Below, piece by piece: positions 45,501-56,795 of a DNA stretch of 64,000 bases (position 1 is the first letter of the stretch; each line of letters opens with the position of its first letter). Position numbers and translations under genes: made by a program. The notes under the pieces are model-generated. The model made no database searches. It was given only the letters and a program-made list of their open reading frames with translations, and was not told where the DNA came from. This stretch comes from Isoetes taiwanensis (taxonomy: Eukaryota; Streptophyta; Lycopodiopsida; Isoetales; Isoetaceae): NCBI GenBank assembly GCA_021234155.1, contig JAJEKV010000058.1, forward strand, positions 7,004,992 through 7,068,991, written 5' to 3'.

Positions 45501-48500
45501 AATTGGAGCGTGTGCTGGAGATGAATTAGGGATCCAGCTGGCAAAAAATCGGAATTTATTTTCGTGCAATGCATTAATTGCGAATTTCTTTAATGTCTTG
45601 CCATCGCAAAAGCCCCCGACTTCTACTTGCCACATCGGAGGAGGAGGCGGGGCCCAAACTCCGCTCCGTCCCGGTTTCCCTTGCTCGTATTCTCTTCTTT
45701 GCCGCTTCGCCCAGTCCCAAGTGCAACAGACTAGGACTCGCCCCCAAAACGCAAACCCTTCTAGAGCACGGCAACCCACGGGGTTTACGTTTGGAGGCCC
45801 TCTCCTTGTCGATCGGTAGGGACCTTGCGCCGTGATCTTGAAGTGGAGTTGGGGGCCGAGCGGACCTAAAATCCCTCAGGAAGCCGCTTGCCCCAAATTT
45901 CCTCTCCCCAAGGCCCGGGGCCGGACGGGCGACCTCCCTCTCCGGGACCGCGATCTGGCTCTCGCCAATGGACTCTTGAACGTCCACATTGCCCCAGGGA
46001 TCAAGTTCCAGTGGCCGAAGACCACCCGAACTCCAAGAAGCGCCAAAGTAGCTCACTTCCATCACACTCATAGTCAATTGGCCTAGGATGTGGATGCGGG
46101 GGATACTATGGTGGGCGTGAGTGTTTTTTCTTTTGCAAAACCGACCTTATAACTTGCTCCCTTCGCCATTCCGGACGATTTGGCATGGTCGATTTGCCAT
46201 TCCGGAGCCTCCCCGGTGCCCGAACGACAAAACAGTGCGGTTTCTACAAGGGCGACATCGGGGCCCAGCGGTTTGACAAGTTCTCCGGACCGATCCGGAA
46301 TCTTTTGGGCCTTCGAAGAGGGGCCCATGAGCGGAGGATCCAACCACGGATAGGGGAACCGGGCTCCGGGAGGGTGGTCATTAGCGTGCGGCCCCGGGGG
46401 GAGCGCTGCCAGGAAGGGCTGCCTCGGGAACTTTTTTGGATCCCGCCTCCTGGGGTCCGGACTCTCCCCTCTTGTGAGGGATCCCCGCAAGGTCCTGGCC
46501 TCGTTTGACTTTGGGAAGGGTGCCAGCTTCGGTGTCCCCGCAGCGGGCTGCCCCGACCGTTCTAATGCTAACCCTTTGACCTAGACCTTCTCCCCAAAAT
46601 TTAAAAAATTGGAGCGTGTGCTGGAGATGAATTAGGGATCCGGTGGCAAAAATCGGAATTTATTTTCGTCTGCAATGCATTAATTGCGAATTTACGAATG
46701 TCTTGCCCCGCAAAGCCCCCGGCTTCTACTTGCCACATCGGGGGAGGAGGACATGCCCAAACTCCGCTCCGTCGGTTCCCCTTGCTCGTATTCTCGGTTC
46801 TTTGCTTCTTGGCCAGGTCCCAAGTGCAGCAGACCGGGGACTCGGCCCCCAAAATGCAAACCCTTCTAGAGCACGGCAACCCACGGGGTTTCGTTTGGAG
46901 GCCCTCTCCTTGTCGGTCGGTAGGGACTTTGGCGCGTGTCTTGAAGTGGAGTTGGGGTGTTGGCCTTGAGCCTTGTTCTCGGACCCTAAAATCCCTCGGG
47001 GCCAATGGCTTGCCCCAAATTTCCTCTCCCCAAGGCCACCCTCGGGGCCGGACAGGCGACCTCCCCTCTCGGGAATGCGATGTCTGGCTGGACCTAAAAT
47101 GGACTCGAAACGTCCACATTGCCACAGGGATCAAGACTCAGAACGCCCATTGCCCCGGGCGTCGGGAAGACCACCGAACTCCAAGAAGCGCCAAAGTAGC
47201 TCACTTCCATCACACTCGTAGTCAATTGGCCTAGGATGTGGATGCGGGATCTTGTCGTGGAGCGTGAGTGTTTCTTTCTTTTGCAAAACCGACCTTATAA
47301 CTTGCTCCCTTAAGCCATTCGGACGATTTGGCGGTGGTCGATTTGCCATTCTGGAGCCTCCCCGGTGCGAACGACAAAACAGTCGCGGTTTCTACAAGGC
47401 CGACATCGTGGGGCCCAGCGAGTTTGACAAGTTCTCGGGACCGATCCGGAATCTTTTGGGCCTTCCCTTCAAGAGGGGCCCATGAAGCGGAGGATCCAAC
47501 GGTCGGATAGGGAAGGGCTCCGGAGGGTGGTCATTAGCGTCTGCGGCCCCCGGGGGCGCCGCCAGAAGGGCTGCCTCGGGAACTTTTTGGATCCCTCCGG
47601 GGTCCGGGACTCTCCCCTCTTGTGAGGGATCCCCCGCAAGGTCCCGGCCTCGTTTGACTTGGGGAAGGGTGCCATTTCGGTTGCCCCGCGGGCGGGCTGC
47701 CCCGACCGCTCTAATGCTAACCCTTTGACCTAGACCTTCTCCAAAAATTCCGAAAATTGGGCGTGTCTTTGGAGATGAATTAGGGATCCGGTGGCAAAAA
47801 ATCGGAATTTATTTTCGTGCAATGCATTAATTGCGAATTTACGAATGTCTTGCCACTGCAAAAGCGCCCCTCGACTTCTACTTGCCACATCGGGGAGGAG
47901 GACATGCCCAAACTCCGCTCCGTCGGTTCCCTTGCTTCGTATTTCTGGCTGGCCGCTTCCGGCGGACCAAAGTGCAACAGACCGGGACTCGGCCCCAAAA
48001 CGCATAAACCCTTCTAGAGCACGGCAACCCACGGGGTTTACGTTTGGAGGCCCTCTCCTTGTCGATTCGGTAGGGACTTTCGCCGCGTGTCTTGAAGTGG
48101 AGTTGGGGTGTTGAACGCCCGGCCTTGGACACTAAAATCCCTCCGGAAGCTGCTTGCCCCGAATTTCCTCTCCCCAAGGCCCTGGGGAAGGACGGGCAAC
48201 CTCCCCTCACCGGAACCACGATTTGGCTCTGCCAATGGACTCAGAACGCCAACATTGCCCTGGGGACCAAGTTCCGTGGCGAAGACCGGGACTCCGCCCC
48301 CAAAGCGTAAACCCTTTAGAGCACGGCAACCCACGGGGTTTCGTTTGGGCCCCTCCTTGTCGCCCGGCCCGGGACCTTGCGCCATGTCTTGAAGTGAAGT
48401 TGGGGTGTTGACGCTAGAGAGCGGACACTAAAATCCCTCTCGGAACACCTTTGCCCCAAATTTCCTCTCCCCAAGGCCCCGGGGCCGGACGGGCGACCTC

Positions 48501-49263
48501 CCTCTCAGGAATCGTGATCTGGCTCGCCAATGGACGGAAACGTCGACATTGCCACGGGGACCAAGTTTCCGGGCGAAGACCACCCGAACTCCAAGAAGCG
48601 CCAAAGTAGCTCACTTCCATCACACTCGTAGTCAATTGGCCTAGGATGTGGATGCGGGGGATCTTGTCGTGGAGGGCGTGAGTGTTTCTTTCTTTTGCAA
48701 AACCGAACTTGTAACTTGCTCCCTAGGGTAATTTCGCCATTTAGGACGATTTGGCGTGGTCGATTTGCCATTAGGAGCCTCCCCAGCGCCCCGAACGACA
48801 AAGCGGTGCGGTTTCTACAAGGCCGACATCGGGGGCCCGGGTTTGACAAGTTCTCCCGGACCCGATCTGGAATCTTTTGGGCCTTCAAGAGGGGCCTGAA
48901 CGGAGGATCCAGCGGTCGGATAGGGGAACCGGCAGGAAGGTGGTCATTAGCGTGCGGCCCCGGGGGCGCCGCCAGGAAGGGCTGCCTGGGAACTTTTTGG
49001 ATCCCGCCTCACGGGTCAGGACTCTCCCCTCTTGTGAGGGATCCCCGCAAGGTCCCGGCCTCGTTTGACTTGGGGAAGGGTGCGGCTCGGTGGCCCCCGC
49101 GAAACGGCTTCCCGAACCGTTCTAATGCTAACCCTTTGACCTAGACCTTCTCAGAAAATTCGAAAATTGAGCGTGTCTTTGGAGATGAATTAGGGATCCG
49201 GTGGCAAAAATCGGAATTTATTTTCGCGGCAATGCATTAATTACGAATTTATGAATGTCTTGC
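42575..49263. repeat. Nested tandem (satellite-like) array, 5 full units and a partial
   Basis: The landmark CTGCCCCGACCGTTCTAATG starts units at about 42598, 44330, 45443, 46548, 47698 and 49108. The spacings are about 1732, 1113, 1105, 1150 and 1410 bp. The basic unit is about 1.1 kb. Inside it, a block starting GGACTCGGCCCC is itself tandem at a 304-305-bp period: three copies in unit 1 (42885, 43189, 43494) and two in unit 5 (about 47982 and 48285). These extra copies explain the longer spacings. Units 3-5 carry many one- or two-base deletions. Long frames on both strands are by-products of the GC-rich repeat and do not keep phase between units. Confidence 0.95.
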
Positions 49264-49339
49264 TTCAACATTATTATACTTCAACATTATTGGTATTATA
49301 CTTCAACATTATTGGATTCGTAGCTATAAATTCTTTCAG

Positions 49340-49830
49340 CTTGCTTTCACTTCTCACTTTTCACCTTGCTACTTGATCTCGATCCTTGCTTCTTGCTCCT
49401 TCATCTTCCTTGTTCCTTGATTTTCTTGCTACTTGATCCTCCTTGTTCCTTGATCTTCTTGCTTTTGATCTTCCTTGTTCCTTGATCTTCTTGCTACTTG
49501 ATCTTCCTTGTTCATTGCTTCTTGCTACTTGATCTTGATCCTTGTTCCTTGCTACTTCATTCCAGTGCTCCTTGCTATAATCTTGTTCCTTGCTCTTGAT
49601 CTTGATACTTGATCTTGTTCCTTGCTACTTGATCTTGCTCCTTGATCTTCTTTGCTACTTGATCTTCTTGCTACTTGATCTTCCTTGTTCATTGCTCCTT
49701 GCTACTTGATCTTGATCCTTGTTCCTTGATACTTCATACCTCTGCTCCTTGCTACTTGATCTTGTTCCTTGCTCTTGATCTTGCTACTTGCTCTGCTTGC
49801 TCCGTGTTCCTTGCTCCGTCGGTGATCCTT
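49340..49830. repeat. CTTGCTACTTGATCTTC-type minisatellite
   Basis: About 470 bp of imperfect repeats of CTTGCT(A/C)CTTGATCTT and CTTGTTCCTTGATC. It forms the immediate upstream region of the ORF starting at 49845 and would be its leader or promoter. The palindrome cluster seen before other genes of the element is absent here. Confidence 0.88.
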
Positions 49831-49844
49831 GCTTGCTTTTGCAA

Positions 49845-50441
49845 ATGATTGGACCCAATCCTCCCTGGGCTACTCCAGAAGGCCTGCAAGCATGCCCCAG
49901 AAGTTCTGTGCGGCCTGGAATGTATGAGCTATGGGACCATTTCTTGGAGTGGAGGTTGCGCCACAGTCCCACCAAGGAGCTTACAATGGAGTTGATCAAC
50001 TTCATTCTGGAGCGATTTGATTGTGGTCATGAGCCACTGATGGAAATTAATCCATCTGAATGTTATAGGAGACTCGCAATGAGGGGAATGCTTGAACCCC
50101 CTCCTTATCTGGACGAGATGCTACATCAGTTGAGGCCTCTTCTTCGTGCTGGATATTTAGCACACTCTCTGGATGCATACATATCAGAGTTCATTCATGA
50201 AATTTCTAAGGGACATATGTATGGCCTTATTAGGGTGTACTACAACGTGTACAACGGTTTTGTGGAGTTGGGTCCGCTCTTCTTCCGTGAGTATTATCCT
50301 GTGGAATTACTTTTTCTAATGACTAGGTACCCCATATGGTGGGAAGAATCAGGCTGGGAAGATCGTGAGCTCTTGACTCCTAACCCAGATGCATGGGTTA
50401 CACCTCGCAGGCGAAGGGAAAGGGGAAGGGGAAGGGGTTAG
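49845..50441 (+). CDS. Accessory ORF of the CACTA element, 198 residues, unknown function
   Basis: A single intact exon. The N-terminus is MIGPNPPWATPEGLQACP, followed by a helical region (MYELWDHFLEWRL, TMELINFILERFDCGHEP), ECYRRLAMRGMLEPPPYLDE, a long predicted helical stretch with aromatic residues (LIRVYYNVYNGFVELGPLFF) and a basic tail of Arg-Gly repeats (RRRRERGRGRG). The tail suggests nucleic-acid binding. No family is recognised. The central RGMLEPPPYLDE resembles part of the 41724-42204 product. An in-frame extension to 49788 exists but lies in the simple repeat, so the ATG at 49845 is preferred. Confidence 0.6.
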   Translation: MIGPNPPWATPEGLQACPRSSVRPGMYELWDHFLEWRLRHSPTKELTMELINFILERFDCGHEPLMEINPSECYRRLAMRGMLEPPPYLDEMLHQLRPLLRAGYLAHSLDAYISEFIHEISKGHMYGLIRVYYNVYNGFVELGPLFFREYYPVELLFLMTRYPIWWEESGWEDRELLTPNPDAWVTPRRRRERGRGRG

Positions 50442-50580
50442 GAACCTGGGGGAAGGTTACTAGGGACATACATAGTTCATACTTTGGTCTCTATTGTGTT
50501 TGGAAGTTGGTATATGATACCGTGGTATTATGTTCTCTAAATATTCATGTATGTATGATACACGGGTACTGCTCGTGTAT

Positions 50581-50721
50581 ACAACCCCTGCATAAGGTCT
50601 ATGATACAGGGTACTGTACACGTGTATACAACCCCTGCATAAGGTCTATGATACAGGGTACTATAAACGTGTATACAACCCCTGCATAAGGTCTATATAA
50701 CCCCCATAATAAAAAATTCCA
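50581..50721. repeat. 47-bp tandem repeat, three copies
   Basis: ACAACCCCTGCATAAGGTCT begins at 50581, 50628 and 50675 with a 47-bp period. It lies about 140 bp after the stop of the 49845-50441 ORF, probably in its 3' UTR. Confidence 0.9.
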
Positions 50722-51361
50722 GTTTACTAAAAATTTTCGCATTATAATGAAATTGTGCTTGTATGGACTCATTATGGAGTGTACGAAATTGAATATCTCG
50801 AACTTGAAATTCAAGGCTTCAAACATCAAATCATAACACAGTTACATTCCACAGTGCAGAAACAAAGAATATAAGTAGTAGTCTGGCGCATAATTGCTTC
50901 TAGAACTTTCATCAATCAAAAGCACAGTGCATCGAACAATTCAAACCTTGAAATTGGCGAGGCACAGTCACGCTCAGTCGAAGCCAGCTTGATAAAACAA
51001 CGACATATGCTTGGAACATCATCAAAACACGAAACATTATTACCAAGGGATTCCCGAAATTGCACGATTCCCGAAATTGTGGCTCCTTTTAATAACATCA
51101 TCAAAAGACGAAACATCATCAAAAGACAAAACGTCATCAAAAGACGAAACATTATTACCAAGTCATGACTGAAGTGGCTGGCAAGCTTGATTTAGTATGA
51201 AAGTATGCAAGTGAAGCTCAATGGTGCACAAGTCTGGTTTATTAAAGTGGATAGATAAACAAGGATGGAGAGAAATCTAAGTGGATAGATAAACAAGGAT
51301 AGATAAAATACATAAGTAATGAAACAAATCTAAGTTGCTAATAATGTTAACTTAAAAAAAA

Positions 51362-52295
51362 GGACACGTCGTTTGGAACCGAAACATCGTTATAAACGTC
51401 GTTCAACGAAAATTACAGACGTCGTATAAAAAAAAGATTGCTAATAATAATAACTTAATTAAAAAAAAAAAGACACGTCGTTATAAACCAAAACGTCGTC
51501 AAATGAAAGCATAGGGCGGGCTCTAGAATAGGTATAACTTAACTGTCCAAATCCGGTACTGACAACAAATTAATTGCCGTGGCGGTCACATTCGTATGGA
51601 CTCATTATGGAGTGTAATGTAAATTGAATATCTCGAACTCGAAATTCAAGGTGAGTAGGATATGTTATATTAAGGTGATTTATTTCTTTGAAGGGTCTAT
51701 CTTGTGCCACCACAATATAGATAAAAAACATAAGTAATAAAAAAAATAGATCTAAGTTGGTAACTTAATTAAAAAAAAAAAACACGTCGGTATACAGATT
51801 GGCGTCGTTATAGAGATCGTTTAACGACTGTTACAGACGTCGTATAAAAAAAAGATTGCTAATAATAATAACTTAATTAAAAAAAAGGACACGTCGTTAT
51901 AAACTAAAACGTCGTCAAATGAAAGCATAGGGCGGGCTCTAGAATAGGTATAACTTAACTGTCCAAATCCGGTACTGACAACAAATTAATTGCCGTGGCG
52001 GTCACATTCGTATGGACTCATTATGGAGGTCTGTAAAATTGAATATCTCGAACTCGAAATTCAAGGTGAGTAGGATATGTTATATTAAAGTGATTTATTT
52101 CTTTGAAGGATCTATCTTGTGCCACCACAATATAGATAAAAAACATAAGTAATAAAACAAATAGATCTAAGTTGGTAACTTAATAAAAAAAAAGAAGGAC
52201 ACGTCGGTATACAGATTGGCGTCATTATAGACGTCGTTTAACGACTATTACAGACGTCGTTTAACGACGTCACGACGTCGTTTAACGACGTCTGT
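51362..52295. repeat. 419-bp duplication with palindrome clusters
   Basis: A segment with AAAAAAAAGATTGCTAATAAT, GGGCGGGCTCTAGAATAGG and GGTGAGTAGGATATG occurs at about 51421-51839 and again at 51840-52258. Each copy begins and ends with CACGTCG/ACGTCGT half-sites. At 52229-52293 three near-perfect GACGTCGTTTAACGAC sites lie side by side, the strongest internal cluster. It precedes the presumed leader of the 3' genes. Confidence 0.85.
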
Positions 52296-53130
52296 AACTT
52301 TTTATCAGAAACAGAGCCGGCTTTTTCGCCGCCTATTTTTTTTTGTTCTAAGCGGCTGGAGGAGCGTTTTTCGTGGCGATTTTTGGCGCGGATCATCCTT
52401 GCGGTCCTTTCCAAGCTTCAAGCAAGCATCCAAAGGTATTTCAATGGATCAATCAACTCTATTTTTGAATTAGGCTTGTTGTTTGATAGATTTAGGGCTT
52501 CTTGTTTTTTCTTGTTTGTTTTCAATCCATCCCATTTCTATCCTCCTCTTCTTTCCATCCTTGTTTTTCTTCAATCCATTTCGCCAAATAAATTGGTATG
52601 AATCGAATCCTCCTCCTTCTTCTTCCAATCTTCTTCCAATCATTGGTTTTTTCCTTCTAATCTTCCGTTCTTCCAATCTTCTATTCATTTTCTTCTTCTT
52701 CTTCTTCATCACTTTCTCATTCTATTCAATCTTTCTTTCCTATCTCCCCTTTCTTCTTCTTCTTCTATTTCTTCTTCTTCTATTTCTTCTTCTTCTTCCT
52801 CTTCTATTTTTTTTCCATGGAAGAAGAGGGGATGTCGTTGAAAGACGAGGCCCATTCTTCCTCTATTTTTTATTACAAGAAGGGGACGTCGTTGAAAGAC
52901 GAGGCCCCTTCTTTTTATGTTCTTCCTTTTTTTTATTTTTTTGTTTTTATATGTCAATATATAGTTCTTTTTAATGAACAACGTAAATAGTTTTAATGTC
53001 AATGATCTTTTTAACGTGAATGGTCTTTTTGTTTTTGTTTTTTTATTTCTTTATTTATGTAAGTTTTCTAATTATTGAATGCCTTTATTTTTTTGCATGT
53101 ACACTAATAACAAAATGCGTCTAAAAAAAA
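52296..53130. other. Leader region with pyrimidine-rich tract
   Basis: After the palindromes, a donor-like AAAG/GTATTT occurs near 52436. A 300-bp TTC/CCTCTT-rich stretch (52540-52830) follows, then a repeated pair of GATGTCGTTGAAAGACGAG (about 52833) and GACGTCGTTGAAAGACGAG (about 52887), half-palindromes of the element's motif. It probably belongs to the leader or intron of the gene at 53775. Confidence 0.5.
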
Positions 53131-53480
53131 ACTTGGGGAGACTTGGACAAGGGCATGGTCGGCTCCGCCTTGAGTGGAGAAGACTAGGTGTTCCGGGTCC
53201 AAGCTCACCGTTTACTCTTGTAATTTTATTGATTAATGTATTTAGATTAGAAAAAATTGGGGAGACTTGGACAAGGGCATGGTCGGCTCCGCCTTGAGTG
53301 GAGAAGACTAGGTGTTTCGGGTCCAAGCCCACCGTTTACTCTTGTAATTTTATTGATTAATGTATTTAGTTTAGAAAAAATTGGGGAGACTTAGACAAGG
53401 GCATGGTCGGCTCCGCCTTGAGTGGAGAAGACTAGGTGTTCCGGGTCCAAGCTCACCGCCTACTCTTGTTTATTTTTTTA
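53131..53480. repeat. 124-bp tandem repeat, three copies, with stem-loop core
   Basis: The core GGTCGGCTCC starts at 53157, 53281 and 53405. Each copy reads CTCCGC-CTTGA-GTGGAG, a 6-bp stem with a 5-base loop, followed by AAGACTAGGTGTT(C/T)CGGGTCC. The same core with a compensated stem occurs in the presumed leader intron of the transposase gene (35062, 35183). It lies between the donor-like site near 52436 and the acceptor at 53772. Confidence 0.85.
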
Positions 53481-53774
53481 TTAATATATCAATAAATAGA
53501 AATCTTTACGGGATTGGACAAGGGCAGGGTTTTTGAAAAAAATTGCATTATTGATTTTCGAGTTTCTAGTTAAGAATGTTGTTTTTTAAAAATGTTAGGG
53601 ATGTCAAAGAAACACTAATGTGGAGTGGTTAAGAGCAAGAAAAAATTTCAATAGTTGGTTTTTAAAAAAAAATTAAAAGGGAAACTAACTCTTAAGAAAG
53701 TAGGTAAAGATTCATAATGAAGGTTTGAAAAAAGTCACAAAGCAAGATTAATGAATCTAAATTGGTTTGTAGGT

Positions 53775-54345
53775 ATGGCCCCGAGTGTGAAGACACAAAT
53801 GATTAGTGAGATTAGACGCGTGGTCATAAATGAGATATGTGCTAACGAAAAGTCCCCCGGGAGATGCAAACCGGGTCAACGTGTCGACACCATTTTGTCG
53901 ACATGTGAAAAGGAAGTGCCAATTTGAGTTAGCACAAAAATGGCCAGGTCAAGAAGAAATGTTGACTTCTCTCCTTGACACACATGTAAAGCCAATGATT
54001 GGAAACCCCATGGATTTGAAGCATTCAGTGCAGCTTAAAAGTCCCAATGCCGAGGCTCGTGTCAAGGAATGGGTAGCTTCATGGAATTGCTCAAAGAAGC
54101 GACGTGCAGATCACAAGAACATCATTGCGGATCTCAATGCACGTCAGTTGGAGGTAATTAAAAATGCTTTGCATCAGGGGGGAAGCTCTAGTGGAGCAGG
54201 GCCTAGCAAGGCCCACTTTTCTTTGGAGAATCACATGAACACATCAATCTTTGTTGATCCTATACCCGTAGAGGCCGTGGATGTGATACGCCTTATTGAG
54301 GAGAAGCCTTACAAAGTGTTGGAATATCTTCTACCATGGTTGTGA
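53775..54345 (+). pseudogene. CACTA-encoded ORF of about 190 residues with one frameshift
   Basis: ATG at 53775 directly follows an acceptor-like TTTGTAGGT. The first frame (MAPSVKTQMISEIRRVVINE) runs to about 53925. It continues one base off as CQFELAQKWPGQEEMLTSLL and ends at 54345. The product is basic and helical in the middle (ARVKEWVASWNCSKKRRADH, IADLNARQLEVIKNALHQGG) and ends VIRLIEEKPYKVLEYLLPWL. No family recognised. Its place near the right end, under a strong palindrome cluster, makes a TNPA-like or regulatory role possible but unproven. Confidence 0.5.
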
Positions 54346-54613
54346 GACAAAGACGACACATGAAGTGCATGGATGCCTTGGAGATGTCAAAATTGTTGTT
54401 GTCACAACTCAAAGAATGAATACAATATTGTATATCTTGCCATGTTTAAGAGTATTAAATTTTTTTAATTGTCTAATAACCAAATATATAAAGACACTTT
54501 TAATTATTCAAATCCCAATGTTTTGTAATGAACTTCCCATGTTGCTAACATTTGTTGCTTTCCTACTATGTTATTCATCGCACTCCATATAAATAACTTG
54601 CAAGTTTTTGCAC

Positions 54614-56377
54614 ATGTCCAGCAACCATGGGATGCGGCACGATGGCATATCTATTGTTCACAACTTTACTTTCAAGCGTGGCTTGGTAGCCTTCATCGAC
54701 AGCCCTCTAAACCCCGCAAAGGCCTTTAAGAGGCGAAGTTGGTCGTTCGGGTTTAGCTCGCCACCACCGCCACCTCCACCATTGTGCGGATTTGGTATGG
54801 ATTTTTTTCTAGGATAAAATGTAAGTTAACCATTTATTTTTAACGTTCTAATGTTTTTAAATGTAGCGTGTAAATGCGGTTGCGTCCTTCTTTTCCTATG
54901 CATAATGTTCGTCGTCGTGGTTCTGGGCGGATCTTCTTCTCATCAAAGACGAAGAGTCGGAGGAAAAGGACCTCGATTCGAGGAGGAAGACGAAGAGCAG
55001 GGAACTCCGAGATATCAACGAGGCGATAACCCTGAAAATAGGTGGAATGCCTTGCAACTTGGGATGTCGCCCGCAGAAATGGAGATTGCGCGCCGGGCTG
55101 TTGAACAAAGTAGGCGGAGGTCTGGCGGCTGTGACCTTCCACGTCATAGCTCATACACTCCTTCAGAATTCAATCTTGGGCCCCTTCCTGAGGACGAGGG
55201 GATCCAACCCGCACGACAGAGCACCGACCGTCGTTCACGTCGGAGTGGACACAATTCCTCTTCAAGCTCTATTAAAGATCGTGCACCACCTGCACCACCT
55301 CCACGAAGGCATGTCTTTGAATATGAGTGAGTTCATCTTCCCTTTTTTGTTCACGAACGCATATTCATATGTTAGTCGTATGTTGAGTGTAGTAACAAGA
55401 AGCTGCCGCGCCACAGAAATGCAGATGGCGACAATTTTTGGAGAATGGCTAATAGTGTCACAAATAGCGTTTGCCATAACGTCCACAAGGGTGAATGGAA
55501 CTCGGGAGCCTATGATGAGGAAAAAGAGAGGATCAAGGAGCTTTTAGAAGCAGAATATCCCGAGCTCAAGTCAGGAGAGATCTCATGGAGGGAGGTTTGT
55601 TCAAAGCGGTGGTAAACATGTTAAAGCCACCGTGTATTAGGCTCTTTTCGTTCTTCATTATAACCTCATTGTACTCATATTTTATTTATATTTTGCAGAG
55701 GTAATCAAGAAGCGGTGAAAGCTCTTGCCAAAGCTCTGAGGAGTCTCGATAGAGGAAGTGGCAACCCTATCCGGGTTGACTGATGAGGCATTTCAAGTAC
55801 ATCATCTCTCCCATGAGTCGTATAATTAGATGACGCCATGTGGACTAAGTCCTTGTATTGCATTGTAGTCGGGAGAGTCGTATAATTAGATGACGCCATG
55901 TGGACTAAGTCCTTGTATTGCATTGTAGTGTTTGAAGGCCAACATATTATCAAAGAAAGGGGAAGCTAGAACAAAGGCAGCGCTGGACGCGAGGTACGAC
56001 GAAGCAAGTGGCAGCCATAGTGCCAATAAGACTGGGTCTGGCGGTTATGGCTTTCTGGATAAGCTATTTGTAAGTATAAATTTGGTTTATAATGTAGGTT
56101 CTCGAGTTGAACACTAACATTAGTTTTGGTGCTCATTCTCAATAGAAGTCATTTGTCGGTCGCCCCGCTGCTAAAGATGAACGCGAAAGGGCCTTCAAAA
56201 AAGGCAGTCATGCGGCCATCCAGTACGCCGCTGCGCGTGAACGGGGGGAAGTGTGTATCATTCATTAGATAATTATTTGTGACTACAATGAACTAATTGT
56301 TGCGATACAATATAATGCAGGTAAATGAAGACGAAGCCAATGAAGAAGAAGAAGAAGAATTAGAGAGCAACAACTAA
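54614..56377 (+). CDS. Seven-exon CACTA gene of about 411 residues (TNPA position), unknown function
   Basis: The exons I assign are 54614-54794, 54867-55326, 55393-55608, 55699-55774, 55929-56069, 56146-56250 and 56321-56377. All introns are GT-AG, and the phases join into one frame of 412 codons including the stop. The protein has a Pro run early, an unusual hydrophobic stretch (CVLLFLCIMFVVVVLGG), a charged middle (RFEEEDEEQG, MSPAEMEIARRAVEQSRRRS), then NKKLPRHRNADGDNFWRMAN, ERIKELLEAEYPELKSGEIS, ALAKALRSLDRGSGNPIR, GYGFLDKLFKSFVGRPAAKD and an acidic end. Exon 1 and the start of exon 2 are the least certain; translation could begin at the Met within the hydrophobic stretch. In En/Spm the second product (TNPA) binds subterminal repeats and comes from this side of the element. 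That analogy is positional only. No frameshift is visible. Confidence 0.65.
55815..55928. repeat. 60-bp tandem duplication spanning a splice acceptor
   Basis: GAGTCGTATAATTAGATGAC through CTTGTATTGCATTGTAG occurs at 55815-55868 and, identically, at 55875-55928. Each copy ends in a usable acceptor CATTGTAG. Only the second leads into the open exon at 55929, because the first would meet a stop within seven codons. Confidence 0.92.
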
Positions 56378-56795
56378 AGACTCAATATATTTTGTAATGT
56401 GCAAATTACATTGTGAAATATATTAATTGAATTCAATCTAAATTTTTTATGCTTTGTTCTTATTATTTGTGATTTTTTTTTGTTATGTTAATTTTATGCT
56501 CGATTCTATTTTTTTATTCTTAGATTTATTAAACATTTAATTACATATTAAATAATAATGCTTATCTACTATGATACTGAATACTAATATAATTTAATCA
56601 ATATTTGTTTCTATTTTTCGAATTTTTAAATATTTATTCTCGATTTATTTTGTTCATATTTAATATTTATTAATACTATTAATATTATTGATAATATTAA
56701 TATTATTTAATATTAATAAATATTACTAAATATTCTATTTATATTAAATATATATTGAATAATATTAAATAAATATTTTTTTTTTCAAAATTCCT
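56378..56795. other. AT-rich 3' flank of the last CACTA gene
   Basis: Almost only A and T, with many ATTAATATT palindromes. It probably holds the 3' UTR and spacer before the right terminal repeats. No coding content. Confidence 0.5.

Noticed and set aside
42733-49144. Long open frames on both strands within the tandem array (up to 266 codons)
   Set aside because: They recur with the GC-rich repeat, change frame between units because unit lengths are not multiples of three, and show no known motif.
42575-49263. Ribosomal DNA spacer or CRISPR array
   Set aside because: There is no rRNA sequence nearby, the units are over 1 kb, and there is no short repeat-spacer pattern.
52470-53002. Lys/Glu-rich minus frame and Phe/Leu-rich plus frame
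   Set aside because: They are products of the TTC/CCTCTT pyrimidine tract.
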